Source: JACMNW01 sp031402355
GTDB lineage: Bacteria; Pseudomonadota; Alphaproteobacteria; Rhodobacterales; Rhodobacteraceae
DNA length: 51,926 bases
Reading direction: 5' to 3'
Assembly (NCBI GenBank): GCA_031402355.1
Contig: JANNSG010000004.1
Span: 1-51,926, forward strand
Shown here: one piece after another, positions 44,232 to 51,926 of the stretch
Layout of the letters: every line of letters begins with the position of its first letter
Position numbering within the stretch: the first letter of the stretch is position 1
Translations under genes and position numbers: made by a program
The notes under the pieces: generated by a model
What the model saw: only the letters and a program-made list of their open reading frames with translations
Databases searched by the model: none
What the model was told of the DNA's origin: nothing

Positions 44232-44709
44232 TCAGCCGAATTGGGTGAAAATACAGCGGGAGTTTCAGGCACCAATTGCTGTCGTTTGGCAAATGTGGAC
44301 CGACCCGGTTTTGTTCAAACAGTGGTATGGGCCCATGGGGATGCAGGTTCCGACAGCTGAAATGGACGTCGCAGTTGGCGGGACGCGCAAAATCTGCATG
44401 GAAATAAAGTCCCCGCAGCGCAACATGACCATGTGGTTCATCGGTGTGTACAAAGAGATCATCCGCCCCTCGCGGCTTGTCTACACCGAAAGCATGTGTG
44501 ATGCGGATGGTGTTATCATCTCGCCGCAAAGCATGGGAATGCCTATGGGCTATCCTGATATTACAGAAGTGATTGTCGAGCTTAAAGAAGACGGTGGCAA
44601 GACTGTGATGACGATGGTCCATGTCGGCGTTCCGGAAGGCTCGGCTGCAGCAGGCGGTTGGAACCAGGCATTTGACAAGCTGATGGAGGCGCTGAAAAGT
44701 ACCGTATGA
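44224..44709 (+). CDS. SRPBCC/AHSA1-domain protein
   Basis: A 161-residue soluble protein of the START-like SRPBCC fold (AHA1 branch). The N-terminal VKIQREFQAPIAVVWQMWTDP (first strand and helix) and FKQWYGPMGM are typical, and a C-terminal long helix with GGWNQAFDKLMEAL closes the pocket. Such proteins bind hydrophobic ligands; the function here is unknown. It is translationally coupled to the ArsR gene, which probably controls it. Confidence 0.88.
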   Translation: MVDQPNWVKIQREFQAPIAVVWQMWTDPVLFKQWYGPMGMQVPTAEMDVAVGGTRKICMEIKSPQRNMTMWFIGVYKEIIRPSRLVYTESMCDADGVIISPQSMGMPMGYPDITEVIVELKEDGGKTVMTMVHVGVPEGSAAAGGWNQAFDKLMEALKSTV

Positions 44710-44877
44710 AAACCTCTTTGGGCACGGTCCCGACCGTCAGTAGGAGGGCAGCAAAAACCAAAAGCCAACCACGCTGCATGACCCTTTCCCAAAACGCATA
44801 GCCGCTATCACCAGATTTGATTTGACCATTCCCCAACCCCATCGCAACGTCCGCATCCCATTGCAGGGCGCTTGAAA

Positions 44878-46110
44878 ATGACGAAATCCCCTCTCTTCAC
44901 GCCCGTCCTGATCGCAGCGTCGATGATCTTGCTGCTTAGCTTTGGTATCCGGTCCAGCTTTGGTGTGTTCCAGCTTCCCATCGGCACTGAATTCGGTTGG
45001 CTGCGCGCTGATTTTTCCATGGCCATCGCAATCCAGAACTTGGCTTGGGGCGTTGGCCAGCCGATTTTTGGCGCCATCGCTGAACGCTTTGGTGACAGGC
45101 GCGCCATCATTCTTGGGGCGCTTTTGTATGCGTCGGGACTTGTCCTGTCGAGCTTCGCCGTCACCCCCGGACAGCACCAAATCCTAGAAATTCTGGTTGG
45201 TTTCGGCATCGCGGGCACGGGCTTTGGCATGATCCTCGCGATCGTCGGCCGCGCCGCATCGGCCGAAAACCGCAGCCTCGCCCTGGGCATCGCCACCGGG
45301 CTTGGGTCGGCGGGGCAGTTCTTTGGCCCGGTCACAGCCGAGTTCCTTTTGCGCTTTTACCAGTGGCAAACGGTGTTCCTGATTTTTGCGGCACTTATCC
45401 TTTGTGTGCTGTTCGCCCTGCCTTTCCTGCGTGCCCCTTCCAAAATCGCGTCGCAAGCTGAAGAAAGCCTGCGTACCGTTCTTGCCCGCGCCTTCCGGGA
45501 TCCGACATTCTATCTGATCGCGCTCGGCTTTTTCTCTTGTGGCTACCAACTGGGCTTCATCACAGCGCATTTCCCGGCCTTTATCACCGAGATGTGCGCT
45601 TCCATCGCCCCCGGCAGTTTGGTGTCAGGTCTTGGGATCACCACAACCTCTGCCTTGGGCGCATTTTCCATCGCGCTGATCGGGGTCGCCAATATCGGCG
45701 GGTCCATCCTAGCGGGCTGGCTGGGCAAGACGTATCTCAAGAAATACGTGCTGGCGGGCATCTATTCCTTCCGCACCATAGCGTCGATTGCCTTCATTCT
45801 GCTGCCGATGACACCCGTAACCGTGGTGATCTATTCCCTTGTCATGGGCTCCCTCTGGCTGGCTACTGTGCCGCTCACCTCCGGCCTCGTCGCGCAAATC
45901 TACGGGTTGCGCTACATGGGCACGCTCTATGGCTTTGTGTTCTTCAGCCATCAGGTCGGCTCGTTCCTTGGCGTCTGGCTTGGCGGCAGGCTTTACGACA
46001 TCACTGGCAACTACACCGCCGTCTGGTGGGTTGGCATCGGCGTCGGTGCGCTGTCCGTCATCTTGCATCTGCCGATCCGGGAACGCGCACTTACCGCGCA
46101 ACCGGCATGA
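44878..46110 (+). CDS. MFS transporter (OxlT/NarK-like) 1
   Basis: A 410-residue inner-membrane transporter with about twelve helices. It has the MFS loop motif AERFGDRRA (about 64-72) and a GFGIAGTGFGMI helix typical of monocarboxylate/oxalate-like exchangers. The ATG at 44878 has AGGG about nine bases upstream; the TTG two codons earlier is less likely. The stop overlaps the start of the next transporter, so two MFS proteins are made from one mRNA. Substrate unknown. Confidence 0.87.
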   Translation: MTKSPLFTPVLIAASMILLLSFGIRSSFGVFQLPIGTEFGWLRADFSMAIAIQNLAWGVGQPIFGAIAERFGDRRAIILGALLYASGLVLSSFAVTPGQHQILEILVGFGIAGTGFGMILAIVGRAASAENRSLALGIATGLGSAGQFFGPVTAEFLLRFYQWQTVFLIFAALILCVLFALPFLRAPSKIASQAEESLRTVLARAFRDPTFYLIALGFFSCGYQLGFITAHFPAFITEMCASIAPGSLVSGLGITTTSALGAFSIALIGVANIGGSILAGWLGKTYLKKYVLAGIYSFRTIASIAFILLPMTPVTVVIYSLVMGSLWLATVPLTSGLVAQIYGLRYMGTLYGFVFFSHQVGSFLGVWLGGRLYDITGNYTAVWWVGIGVGALSVILHLPIRERALTAQPA

Positions 46111-47279
46111 AAATCGGCATCGCGGCGCTGATAATCGCCTATATGCTCAGCCAGTTTTACCGCGCCTTTCTGGCCGTGCTGACACCTGTGCTGAAAACCG
46201 ACCTTGGTGCCACCGCACAAGACCTGTCTGCCGCATCGGGCCTGTGGTTCCTGACCTTCACCCTCATGCAGATACCTATCGGCTGGGCGCTGGACCGGAT
46301 CGGCCCGCGCTGGACGGCCTCATCGCTTCTGCTGATCGGGGGTGCAGGCGGGGCCGTCCTGTTCGCCACCGCCAGCACCCCGTTTGATCTGAAACTCGCC
46401 ATGGCTCTTATCGGCATCGGCTGCGCGCCTGTCCTGATGGCCAGCTATTTCATCTTCGCACGGCAGTTCTCGCCCGCCATCTTCGGCACGCTTGCTGGTG
46501 CCTTGGTCGGCATCGGCAGCTTGGGCAACATCGCCGGATCATTGCCCCTCGCCGCCGCAGCTGACCATTTCGGCTGGCGCAACAGCGTGATGGCCCTCGC
46601 CGTCTTCACCACCCTCATTGCCCTCGCCACAGCCGCGCTTGTGCGTAATCCCCCCCGCGCCAAAGGGGCCGCCGAAGGCGCGCTGATGGATTTGCTCCGT
46701 ATGCCCGCCCTCTGGCTGATCCTGCCGATGATGGCCGCCAACTATGCCCCGATTGCCGCCTTGCGGGGCCTATGGGTCGGCCCCTATTACACCGATGTCT
46801 TCGGCGCAGATGCCGCTGGCATTGGCCGCGTGACCCTGATCATGGGCTTGGCCATGGTGGCAGGAAACTTCGCCTATGGCAGCTTTGACCGCATCTTTGG
46901 CACCCGCAAATGGGTGGTGCTGATCGGCAACCTCTGCGCTGCCGCCTGCCTATTGGCCCTTTGGGCCATGCCCACCCTTGGCGGTCGGCCGACCATAGCC
47001 CTGCTGGCGGGTGTCGGCCTGTTTGGTGCGTCCTTCCCCATGGTCTTGGCGCATGGCCGTGCCTTTGTGCCCGCCCACCTGATGGGCCGCGGCGTTACGT
47101 TGCTGAACCTGTTTGGCATCGGCTTCATTGGCGTAGCCCAAATCATTACCGGTCGGATGCACACGGCCCTGCCCAAAATCCCGCCCGAAACGCCTTACAG
47201 CGCCATTTTCCTGTTCTTCGCGCTTCTTTTGTTGCTGGGCACCGCAATCTACGCGTTCAGCACAGATCGCACAGACTGA
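46107..47279 (+). CDS. MFS transporter 2, coupled to the preceding one
   Basis: A 390-residue inner-membrane protein with about twelve helices, beginning MKIGIAALIIAYMLSQFYRAF and containing the WALDRIGPRW loop motif (about 60-69). The nearest recognisable type is the nitrate/nitrite-like or sialic-acid-like MFS group, but this is not decisive. It overlaps the previous transporter by four bases. The two are different in sequence and are therefore not a recent duplication. Nothing after the stop suggests a longer operon; asd has its own ribosome-binding site 60 bases on. Confidence 0.87.
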   Translation: MKIGIAALIIAYMLSQFYRAFLAVLTPVLKTDLGATAQDLSAASGLWFLTFTLMQIPIGWALDRIGPRWTASSLLLIGGAGGAVLFATASTPFDLKLAMALIGIGCAPVLMASYFIFARQFSPAIFGTLAGALVGIGSLGNIAGSLPLAAAADHFGWRNSVMALAVFTTLIALATAALVRNPPRAKGAAEGALMDLLRMPALWLILPMMAANYAPIAALRGLWVGPYYTDVFGADAAGIGRVTLIMGLAMVAGNFAYGSFDRIFGTRKWVVLIGNLCAAACLLALWAMPTLGGRPTIALLAGVGLFGASFPMVLAHGRAFVPAHLMGRGVTLLNLFGIGFIGVAQIITGRMHTALPKIPPETPYSAIFLFFALLLLLGTAIYAFSTDRTD

Positions 47280-47338
47280 TCCCTTTCCCCGCCGCCGCCT
47301 TTGCGCTAAAGCCGCACGCATGTTGAAGGAGTGTCCAA

Positions 47339-48361
47339 ATGGGCTATAAAATCGTCGTCGCAGGGGCCACCGGTAACGTGGGCCGCGAAATGCTGAACAT
47401 TCTGGCGGAACGTGAGTTCCCGGTGGATGAAATCGTGGCTCTTGCCTCGCGCAAATCGCTTGGCACCGAAATCAGCTTTGGCGACAAGACCCTGAAAACA
47501 AAAGACCTCGACACCTTCGATTTCACTGGCTGGGACATCGCGCTGTTCGCTGTGGGTTCTGACGCGACCAAGGTCTACGCGCCACGCGCCGCCGCCGCAG
47601 GCTGCGTGGTGATCGACAACTCGTCGCTTTACCGCTACGACCCCGCCGTGCCGCTGATCGTGCCCGAAGTGAACGCTGACGCGATCATCGGCTACAAAAA
47701 CAAGAACATCATCGCCAACCCGAACTGCAGCACCGCGCAGATGGTTGTGGCGCTGAAACCGCTGCATGACCGCGCGCGTATCAAGCGCGTTGTCGTTTCT
47801 ACCTACCAATCCGTTTCGGGTGCCGGCAAAGAAGGCATTGATGAACTTTGGGATCAAACCAAAGGCATCTATGTGCATGGTCAAGAGGTAGCACCAAGCA
47901 AATTCCCCAAGCAGATCGCCTTCAATGTGATCCCTCAGATCGACGTGTTCCTTGACGATGGTTCGACCAAGGAAGAATGGAAGATGGTCGCGGAAACCAA
48001 GAAGATCCTGGATAAAGCCATCAAGGTTACCGCCACTTGCGTGCGTGTGCCGGTGTTCGTCGGCCATTCGGAATCGATCAATATCGAATTCGAGGATTTC
48101 CTCGATGAACACGAAGCCCGCGATATCCTGCGCGAAGCCCCCGGTGTGATGGTCATCGATAAGCGCGAGCCCGGCGGCTACATCACCCCTATCGAATGCG
48201 TGGGCGAATACGCGACCTATATCAGCCGCATCCGGCAAGACAGCACCATTGATAACGGCATCAACCTGTGGTGCGTCAGTGATAACTTGCGCAAAGGTGC
48301 GGCGCTCAACGCCGTGCAGATCGCGGAATTGCTGGGAAGCAAGCATTTGAAAAAGGGGTAA
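47339..48361 (+). CDS. asd: Aspartate-semialdehyde dehydrogenase
   Basis: A 340-residue NADPH-dependent enzyme that makes aspartate semialdehyde for lysine/diaminopimelate, threonine and methionine. The dinucleotide motif is AGATGNVGREML (8-19) and the active-site cysteine is C130 in NPNCSTAQMV; YQSVSGAGKEG is the substrate-binding loop. Length is normal. AAGGAG is eight bases before the ATG. It is single-copy in type and likely essential. Confidence 0.97.
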   Translation: MGYKIVVAGATGNVGREMLNILAEREFPVDEIVALASRKSLGTEISFGDKTLKTKDLDTFDFTGWDIALFAVGSDATKVYAPRAAAAGCVVIDNSSLYRYDPAVPLIVPEVNADAIIGYKNKNIIANPNCSTAQMVVALKPLHDRARIKRVVVSTYQSVSGAGKEGIDELWDQTKGIYVHGQEVAPSKFPKQIAFNVIPQIDVFLDDGSTKEEWKMVAETKKILDKAIKVTATCVRVPVFVGHSESINIEFEDFLDEHEARDILREAPGVMVIDKREPGGYITPIECVGEYATYISRIRQDSTIDNGINLWCVSDNLRKGAALNAVQIAELLGSKHLKKG

Positions 48362-48566
48362 TACTTCAGTTCTGGGCTTGCCTCGACTCCAGCTAACGCC
48401 CCGTCACAGTCCCCACCCATAGATTGCGCTGTTCTTTGCGAAAGCGAAGGTTCCTGCCCCGTTTTTACCCCGTAGGGTGCGCATTCATTGCGCACCGCCA
48501 TATGCGCCAGACACAGGGCCGTACCCGACCTGACCGCCCCAACATCACTCGCCGTATGCCTATTGC

Positions 48567-48602
48567 CTCCCTCCCCCAACGCGGGGAGGGGTTGGGGGGA
48601 GC
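48567..48602. repeat. Second copy of the C-rich/G-rich hairpin
   Basis: CTCCCCCAAC (48571-48580) can pair with GTTGGGGG(G)AG (48591-48601), or CCCTCCCC with GGGGAGGG closer in. It resembles the element at 42082-42120 in its CCTCCCTCCCCC start and G-rich 3' half. Confidence 0.55.
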
Positions 48603-48628
48603 AGCATTTCAATCACAGACTGAACACA

Positions 48629-48757
48629 GGGCCGCGCCCAACCTCGGGATGGCGCAACAACGTCCGTCTTAGGCACTTTACCCCTCAACCTCTCCCGTCG
48701 AAGTTCTGCTGGCAACACGCCAAACGCGCCCTCCCGGCGGGAGGTCGGGCGCGGCCC
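48629..48757. repeat. Long inverted repeat, candidate small mobile or REP-type element
   Basis: Arm GGGCCGCGCCCAACCTC (48629-48645) and arm GAGGTCGGGCGCGGCCC (48741-48757) match at 16 of 17 positions and the remaining pair is G-U, enclosing a 95-base centre. No coding sequence lies within. The ends do not show an obvious target-site duplication. Confidence 0.6.
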
Positions 48758-48844
48758 GGCGGCGCGATGCGCCTTGATTCCGGGCAAGGGGAGCGCTACC
48801 AGCCTGTCCGTAATAGGGCGAAGGGGGCTTTGATCGGCCGCGCC

Positions 48845-49300
48845 TCAAGCCTTTACTAGACCACCATGATAGCGAAGCTCGTAAGCCAAGAAATTCTCCT
48901 TGGAAATAGACTCAAGTCCGTGGAACTGCAGGTAGGTTCCGTTTGAAGCGTCATGATAATCGAACCCGTCCACTTGGCAGTTAAACCTCCCTAAGAACCT
49001 GCCTTCATTGTAAAGCAATGTGAGAGCTTGTTTGATCACGCGGCCTGCGCGCTCGGCGTCAATTAGATCAGGTCGCATGATGTGGCCGTAGTAATTCATT
49101 GCCCACACAGCTTTTCCAAACCTCCAAACCGTTTCTTGCCCAAGAAAATCTGTGCCGCCGAAATAGCTGTCGCGGTATGACCATTCGGCGTCTTCATACG
49201 TTAGATCATGCGAATCTGTGCGGCAGGACGGCGCTACCTTTCCATTTCCTACGTACGTTGCGGCTTTCGCTGCAACGATGAACACCTCCAGTTCGGACAT
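48845..49300 (-). CDS. DUF5680-like protein
   Basis: A 151-residue soluble protein. It resembles the DUF5680 family in its SHDLTYEDAEWSYRDSYFGG and FLGQETVWRFGKAVWAMNYYG stretches; proteins of this family often stand alone or follow a helix-turn-helix domain, which is absent here. The ATG at 49300 is preferred to a GTG two codons upstream; a G-rich purine run before it makes the ribosome-binding site hard to place. It is rich in Tyr/Trp/Phe. No function is known. The pyridoxamine-oxidase-like gene lies 15 bases upstream on the same strand. Confidence 0.75.
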   Translation of the reverse strand: MSELEVFIVAAKAATYVGNGKVAPSCRTDSHDLTYEDAEWSYRDSYFGGTDFLGQETVWRFGKAVWAMNYYGHIMRPDLIDAERAGRVIKQALTLLYNEGRFLGRFNCQVDGFDYHDASNGTYLQFHGLESISKENFLAYELRYHGGLVKA

Positions 49301-49315
49301 CGCCACCCCCCCCCC

Positions 49316-49867
49316 TCAAAACCCCTCAACCACCCCCGTCGGCTTGCCATCAATGCTCACCGCATTCTTCCTGCGCCAATAGTCCTCCACTCCTTCTTCC
49401 CCCATCTCGGCATAAAACGGCACCAGTTCTGTATCCGCGCGGGGCCGTTGATATTCCATAATCGGCACCCCGGTGCCGCAAGATGTCTGCACCAGATCAA
49501 TCGTCAAATCGAAAATCTGCCGCCTGCCCGCAATGTCCGGGAATGCCGCGACCATATCCTGCCAGTCCACATCGCGCGGGTGATACACCTTCGCCTGCCC
49601 ATACAGCCGCAGGATCATGGCATCGCCCTCAAACGCGCAAAACATCAGCGTCATCCGCCCCGTCGCGCGCACATGCGCTGCAGTTTCGTTGCCGCTGCCG
49701 GTTAGGTTCAGCCAGACAATACGGGTATCATCCACAATCCGCAGCGTATCCATCCCCTTAGGCGAGACATTGACCCGCCCGGTTAGGTCTGCCGTCGCCA
49801 CGAAAAACAAAGGCGCGCGCTTGATAAAGGCTGTAAAAGTTTCGTTCAGCCGGGTTCCAGTGCCCAT
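49316..49867 (-). CDS. Pyridoxamine 5'-phosphate oxidase-fold protein
   Basis: A 183-residue split-barrel flavin-binding-type protein. FFVATADLTGRVNVSPKG (about 21-38) and RIVWLNLTGSGNETAAHV (about 50-67) are typical of the PNPOx-like family, which bind FMN, F420 or haem. The ATG at 49867 has GAGGAGG about seven bases before it; the frame is open further upstream without a better start. It is probably not the PdxH enzyme itself, which has different signatures. It likely shares a transcript with the DUF5680-like gene. Confidence 0.87.
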   Translation of the reverse strand: MGTGTRLNETFTAFIKRAPLFFVATADLTGRVNVSPKGMDTLRIVDDTRIVWLNLTGSGNETAAHVRATGRMTLMFCAFEGDAMILRLYGQAKVYHPRDVDWQDMVAAFPDIAGRRQIFDLTIDLVQTSCGTGVPIMEYQRPRADTELVPFYAEMGEEGVEDYWRRKNAVSIDGKPTGVVEGF

Positions 49868-50037
49868 TTTGCGCCTCCTCGACAACTGATCTGATTGGAA
49901 CATAAGCAGAACAATTGCGCAAGCCGGGGGCGTGTGAAATTCCTAATATTCGCTTAACGAAAAAATATAAACACATAAAATCATAATATTAAATCAAGTA
50001 TCACGCGTGTTACGCACCCCGGTAACACAGCAAACCC

Positions 50038-50066
50038 TTGCAACGCATGCCGGACCCGATTATCCC
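50038..50066 (+). promoter_or_regulatory. Putative tRNA-Arg promoter
   Basis: TTGCAA (50038-50043), a 17-base spacer and TATCCC (50061-50066) lie 13 bases before the tRNA. The ~100 bases upstream are strikingly AT-rich, as is common before stable-RNA genes. The -10 is only a fair match. Confidence 0.4.
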
Positions 50067-50079
50067 ATTTCCAGCAAAA

Positions 50080-50156
50080 GACTTCGTAGCTCAGCTGGAT
50101 AGAGCGACGGTTTCCTAAACCGTAGGCCGCGTGTTCGAATCACGCCGAGGTCACCA
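50080..50156 (+). tRNA. tRNA-Arg (anticodon CCT)
   Basis: The cloverleaf folds fully. Acceptor GACTTCG (50080-50086) pairs with CGAGGTC (50146-50152, one G-T pair). The D arm is GCTC/GAGC. The anticodon stem ACGGT/ACCGT encloses loop TTCCTAA (50112-50118) with anticodon CCT at 50114-50116, reading AGG. The T arm is GCGTG-TTCGAAT-CACGC. Discriminator A is followed by an encoded CCA. No integrase or att-like repeat is seen beside it. Confidence 0.97.
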
Positions 50157-50188
50157 TTTTCCCGCCCGATTTGCGACAAATCAAAGCT

Positions 50189-51926
50189 CTAGATATCCAG
50201 ATGTTCCACATTCAGCGCGTTTTGCTGGATGAATTCGCGGCGCGGCTCAACCACGTCGCCCATCAGTTTGGTGAAGATATCGTCGGCCTCGACCAGATCA
50301 TCCACCTTCACCTGCAGCAATGTCCGCGCCTCCGGATCCAGCGTGGTTTCCCAAAGCTGTTCGGGGTTCATTTCCCCCAGCCCCTTGTAGCGCTGCAAGG
50401 AAAGCCCCTTCTCGCCCTCGGCCAGGATGGATTTCAGCAGATCGATCGGCCCGTGGATCATCGTCTCGCGGTCTTTCCTGACCAGTTTTGCCGGGTCTTT
50501 ATAGACATCCCGCGTTGAGGAAGATATCTGCGATAACCGCCGGGCCTCACCAGATCTTAGAACTGCGCCGTCCAAGGTCCGCAATTCCTCAACCCCGCGT
50601 AAAATCCGCGACAATCGGATACCGTGATCCTGGGTAATCCTGCCTGTCCAGCCTTTTTCATACTCTGTCGCGATCAAGTTCAATCGAACTGCAACAGTAT
50701 CCGCTTCCTTCTGCAAGTCACTATCGGCCTGCCCTGGATCAAAGGCCCCGGCCAGTGCCGCCTGTTCCAGAATACCGCGCGGATAGTGCGTGGGGAACGC
50801 GTCCAGCACCCGCCGGAACGCGCGGGCGCCGTCGATCACGCGGGTCAGGTCGGCACCCGCGATTTCTTCGCCATTGCCAAGCCGCAGAACAGCACCTTCT
50901 ACGCCCATTTCGATCAGGTAATCTTCCAAGGCGGCCTGATCTTTCAGGTAAACCTCAGACTTGCCGCGCGCGACTTTGTACAAAGGCGGCTGCGCGATAT
51001 ACAGGAAACCACCTTCTATAACCTCCGGCATTTGGCGGAAGAAGAAAGTCAGCAACAGCGTACGGATATGCGCGCCATCAACATCAGCGTCGGTCATGAT
51101 GACGATCTTGTGGTAGCGCAGTTTTCCAATGTTGAATTCATCGCGCCCAATGCCTGTGCCAAGGGCGGTGATCAGGGTGCCGATTTCCTGTGATCCCAGC
51201 ATCCGGTCAAAGCGGGCGCGTTCCACGTTCAGGATTTTACCCTTTAGCGGCAGCACGGCCTGGTTGGCACGCGAACGCCCTTGTTTGGCCGATCCACCAG
51301 CCGAATCCCCCTCGACGAGGAAGATTTCAGATTTCGACGGGTCTTTTTCCTGACAATCCGCCAGCTTGCCCGGCAGTGATGCAATATCCAGCGCGGTCTT
51401 ACGGCGGGTCAATTCGCGCGCCTTGCGGGCGGCTTCACGCGCCATCGCGGCCTCTATGATCTTGCCGACGATGATTTTGGCTTGGGCGGGGTTTTCTTCA
51501 AACCATTCCGACAGTTTTTCGTTCACGAGGTTCTCAACCGCTGGACGAACTTCGGAACTGACCAGCTTATCCTTGGTCTGGCTGGAAAATTTCGGGTCCG
51601 GCACTTTGACCGACAACACGCAAGTCAGGCCCTCGCGTGCGTCATCGCCGGTGAAATCAATCTTCTCCCGCTTGGCGATACCGCTTGTCTGGGCATAATT
51701 GTTGATCGTGCGGGTCAACGCGCCACGAAAGCCCGCCATATGCGTGCCGCCATCGCGCTGGGGTATGTTGTTGGTGAAGGGCAAGACCATTTCATTGTAG
51801 CTGTCGTTCCACCACATCGCGACTTCGACGGTCATGCCGTTACGCTCGCCAATCATGTAAATCGGCTCGGCTAGGATAGAGGATTTAGACCGGTCAAGGT
51901 ATTTCACATATTCCCGCACGCCACCT
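50189..51926 (-). CDS. gyrB: DNA gyrase subunit B (5' end outside the window)
   Basis: About 579 C-terminal residues of the type II topoisomerase subunit that supercoils DNA. It lacks the N-terminal ATPase part and enters within the transducer domain (PFTNNIPQRDGGTHMAGF). The TOPRIM domain shows EGDSAGGSAKQGR, PLKGKILNVE and the metal-binding DADVDGAHI. The GyrB tail with RYKGLGEMNPEQLWETT and the terminal QNALNVEHLDI* confirms GyrB over ParE. An insertion-like region between the TOPRIM and the tail (about 330-460 from the window edge) is longer than in E. coli but is usual in alphaproteobacteria. The gene is intact as far as visible. Confidence 0.97.
   Translation of the reverse strand, partial: GGVREYVKYLDRSKSSILAEPIYMIGERNGMTVEVAMWWNDSYNEMVLPFTNNIPQRDGGTHMAGFRGALTRTINNYAQTSGIAKREKIDFTGDDAREGLTCVLSVKVPDPKFSSQTKDKLVSSEVRPAVENLVNEKLSEWFEENPAQAKIIVGKIIEAAMAREAARKARELTRRKTALDIASLPGKLADCQEKDPSKSEIFLVEGDSAGGSAKQGRSRANQAVLPLKGKILNVERARFDRMLGSQEIGTLITALGTGIGRDEFNIGKLRYHKIVIMTDADVDGAHIRTLLLTFFFRQMPEVIEGGFLYIAQPPLYKVARGKSEVYLKDQAALEDYLIEMGVEGAVLRLGNGEEIAGADLTRVIDGARAFRRVLDAFPTHYPRGILEQAALAGAFDPGQADSDLQKEADTVAVRLNLIATEYEKGWTGRITQDHGIRLSRILRGVEELRTLDGAVLRSGEARRLSQISSSTRDVYKDPAKLVRKDRETMIHGPIDLLKSILAEGEKGLSLQRYKGLGEMNPEQLWETTLDPEARTLLQVKVDDLVEADDIFTKLMGDVVEPRREFIQQNALNVEHLDI

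Larger units (their letters stand above)
48362..48844. other. Gene-free region with repeat-like palindromes
   Basis: The 483 bases between asd and the DUF5680-like gene hold no convincing gene. The left half (to about 48560) shows no structure I can support. The right half contains a C-rich/G-rich hairpin (48567-48602), long inverted arms at 48629-48645 and 48741-48757, a CTCCCGGCGGGAG hairpin (48731-48743) and GGCGCGATGCGCC (48761-48773). It looks like the remains of a dispersed intergenic repeat. Confidence 0.55.

Noticed and set aside
44582..44842. Minus-strand frame with a hydrophobic stretch, possible small membrane protein
   Set aside because: It lies largely antisense to the SRPBCC gene, has no good ribosome-binding site and an untypical Ser/Pro-rich tail.
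50030..50188. Integration site at the tRNA-Arg gene
   Set aside because: No integrase gene, direct repeat of the tRNA 3' end or foreign composition is present on either side.

Overview
The window is typical alphaproteobacterial chromosome, most likely from the Roseobacter/Rhodobacteraceae group. The evidence is high G+C by eye, dense gene packing with many 4-base ATGA/GTGA overlaps, and a gene set usual for that group: a periplasmic alpha-2-macroglobulin coupled to penicillin-binding protein 1C, YggT, a UMF1-family transporter, IclR- and ABC-controlled sugar clusters, and an asd to gyrB segment. A ribosome-binding site at 20449-20465 is a perfect complement of the alphaproteobacterial 16S 3' end. 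I see no phage, CRISPR array or complete insertion sequence. The first ~132 bases are homopolymer runs and look like a low-quality contig end. gyrB runs off the right edge.

Layout. (1) 163-10111: a metallophosphoesterase, a small membrane protein, an MFS transporter, and the alpha-2-macroglobulin/pbpC pair (cell-wall repair and periplasmic defence). (2) 10112-20393: a soluble hybrid histidine kinase, yaaA, recQ, yggT, a thioesterase, then a run of a UMF1 transporter, mepA and a phytase-like esterase, then the queuosine-precursor transporter. (3) 20394-23294: an unusual leader region (18-codon ORF, terminator), arfB (ribosome rescue), and a translationally coupled PLP enzyme/kinase pair resembling the phospho-lyase and hydroxylysine-kinase families. 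(4) 23284-27597 (minus strand): pncA, a membrane-bound hybrid kinase and pncB, a NAD-salvage cluster with a signalling protein in the middle; trhO is divergent from it.

(5) 28615-43694 is a large galactoside-utilisation locus. An IclR regulator and an ABC ATPase on the minus strand diverge from a solute-binding protein, two permeases, GH4 alpha-galactosidase, IlvD/Edd sugar-acid dehydratase, SDR dehydrogenase, dgoK, dgoA, SMP-30 lactonase and GH42 beta-galactosidase on the plus strand. A GH13 alpha-glucosidase converges from the far side. Together these can import galactosides, release galactose and oxidise it by the De Ley-Doudoroff route to pyruvate and glyceraldehyde 3-phosphate. (6) 43893-51926: an ArsR/SRPBCC pair, two coupled MFS transporters, asd, a repeat-bearing gap, a DUF5680-like protein, a pyridoxamine-oxidase-fold protein, tRNA-Arg(CCT) and gyrB.

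The most interesting signal is the arfB leader. A promoter-like TTGACA, a 17-base complement to the 16S 3' end, an 18-codon ORF, a long-range helix that would both hide that ribosome-binding site and block the terminator, and a terminator directly before an arfB start without a visible Shine-Dalgarno together suggest that ribosome availability could control a ribosome-rescue factor. This is an inference from base pairing worked out by eye.
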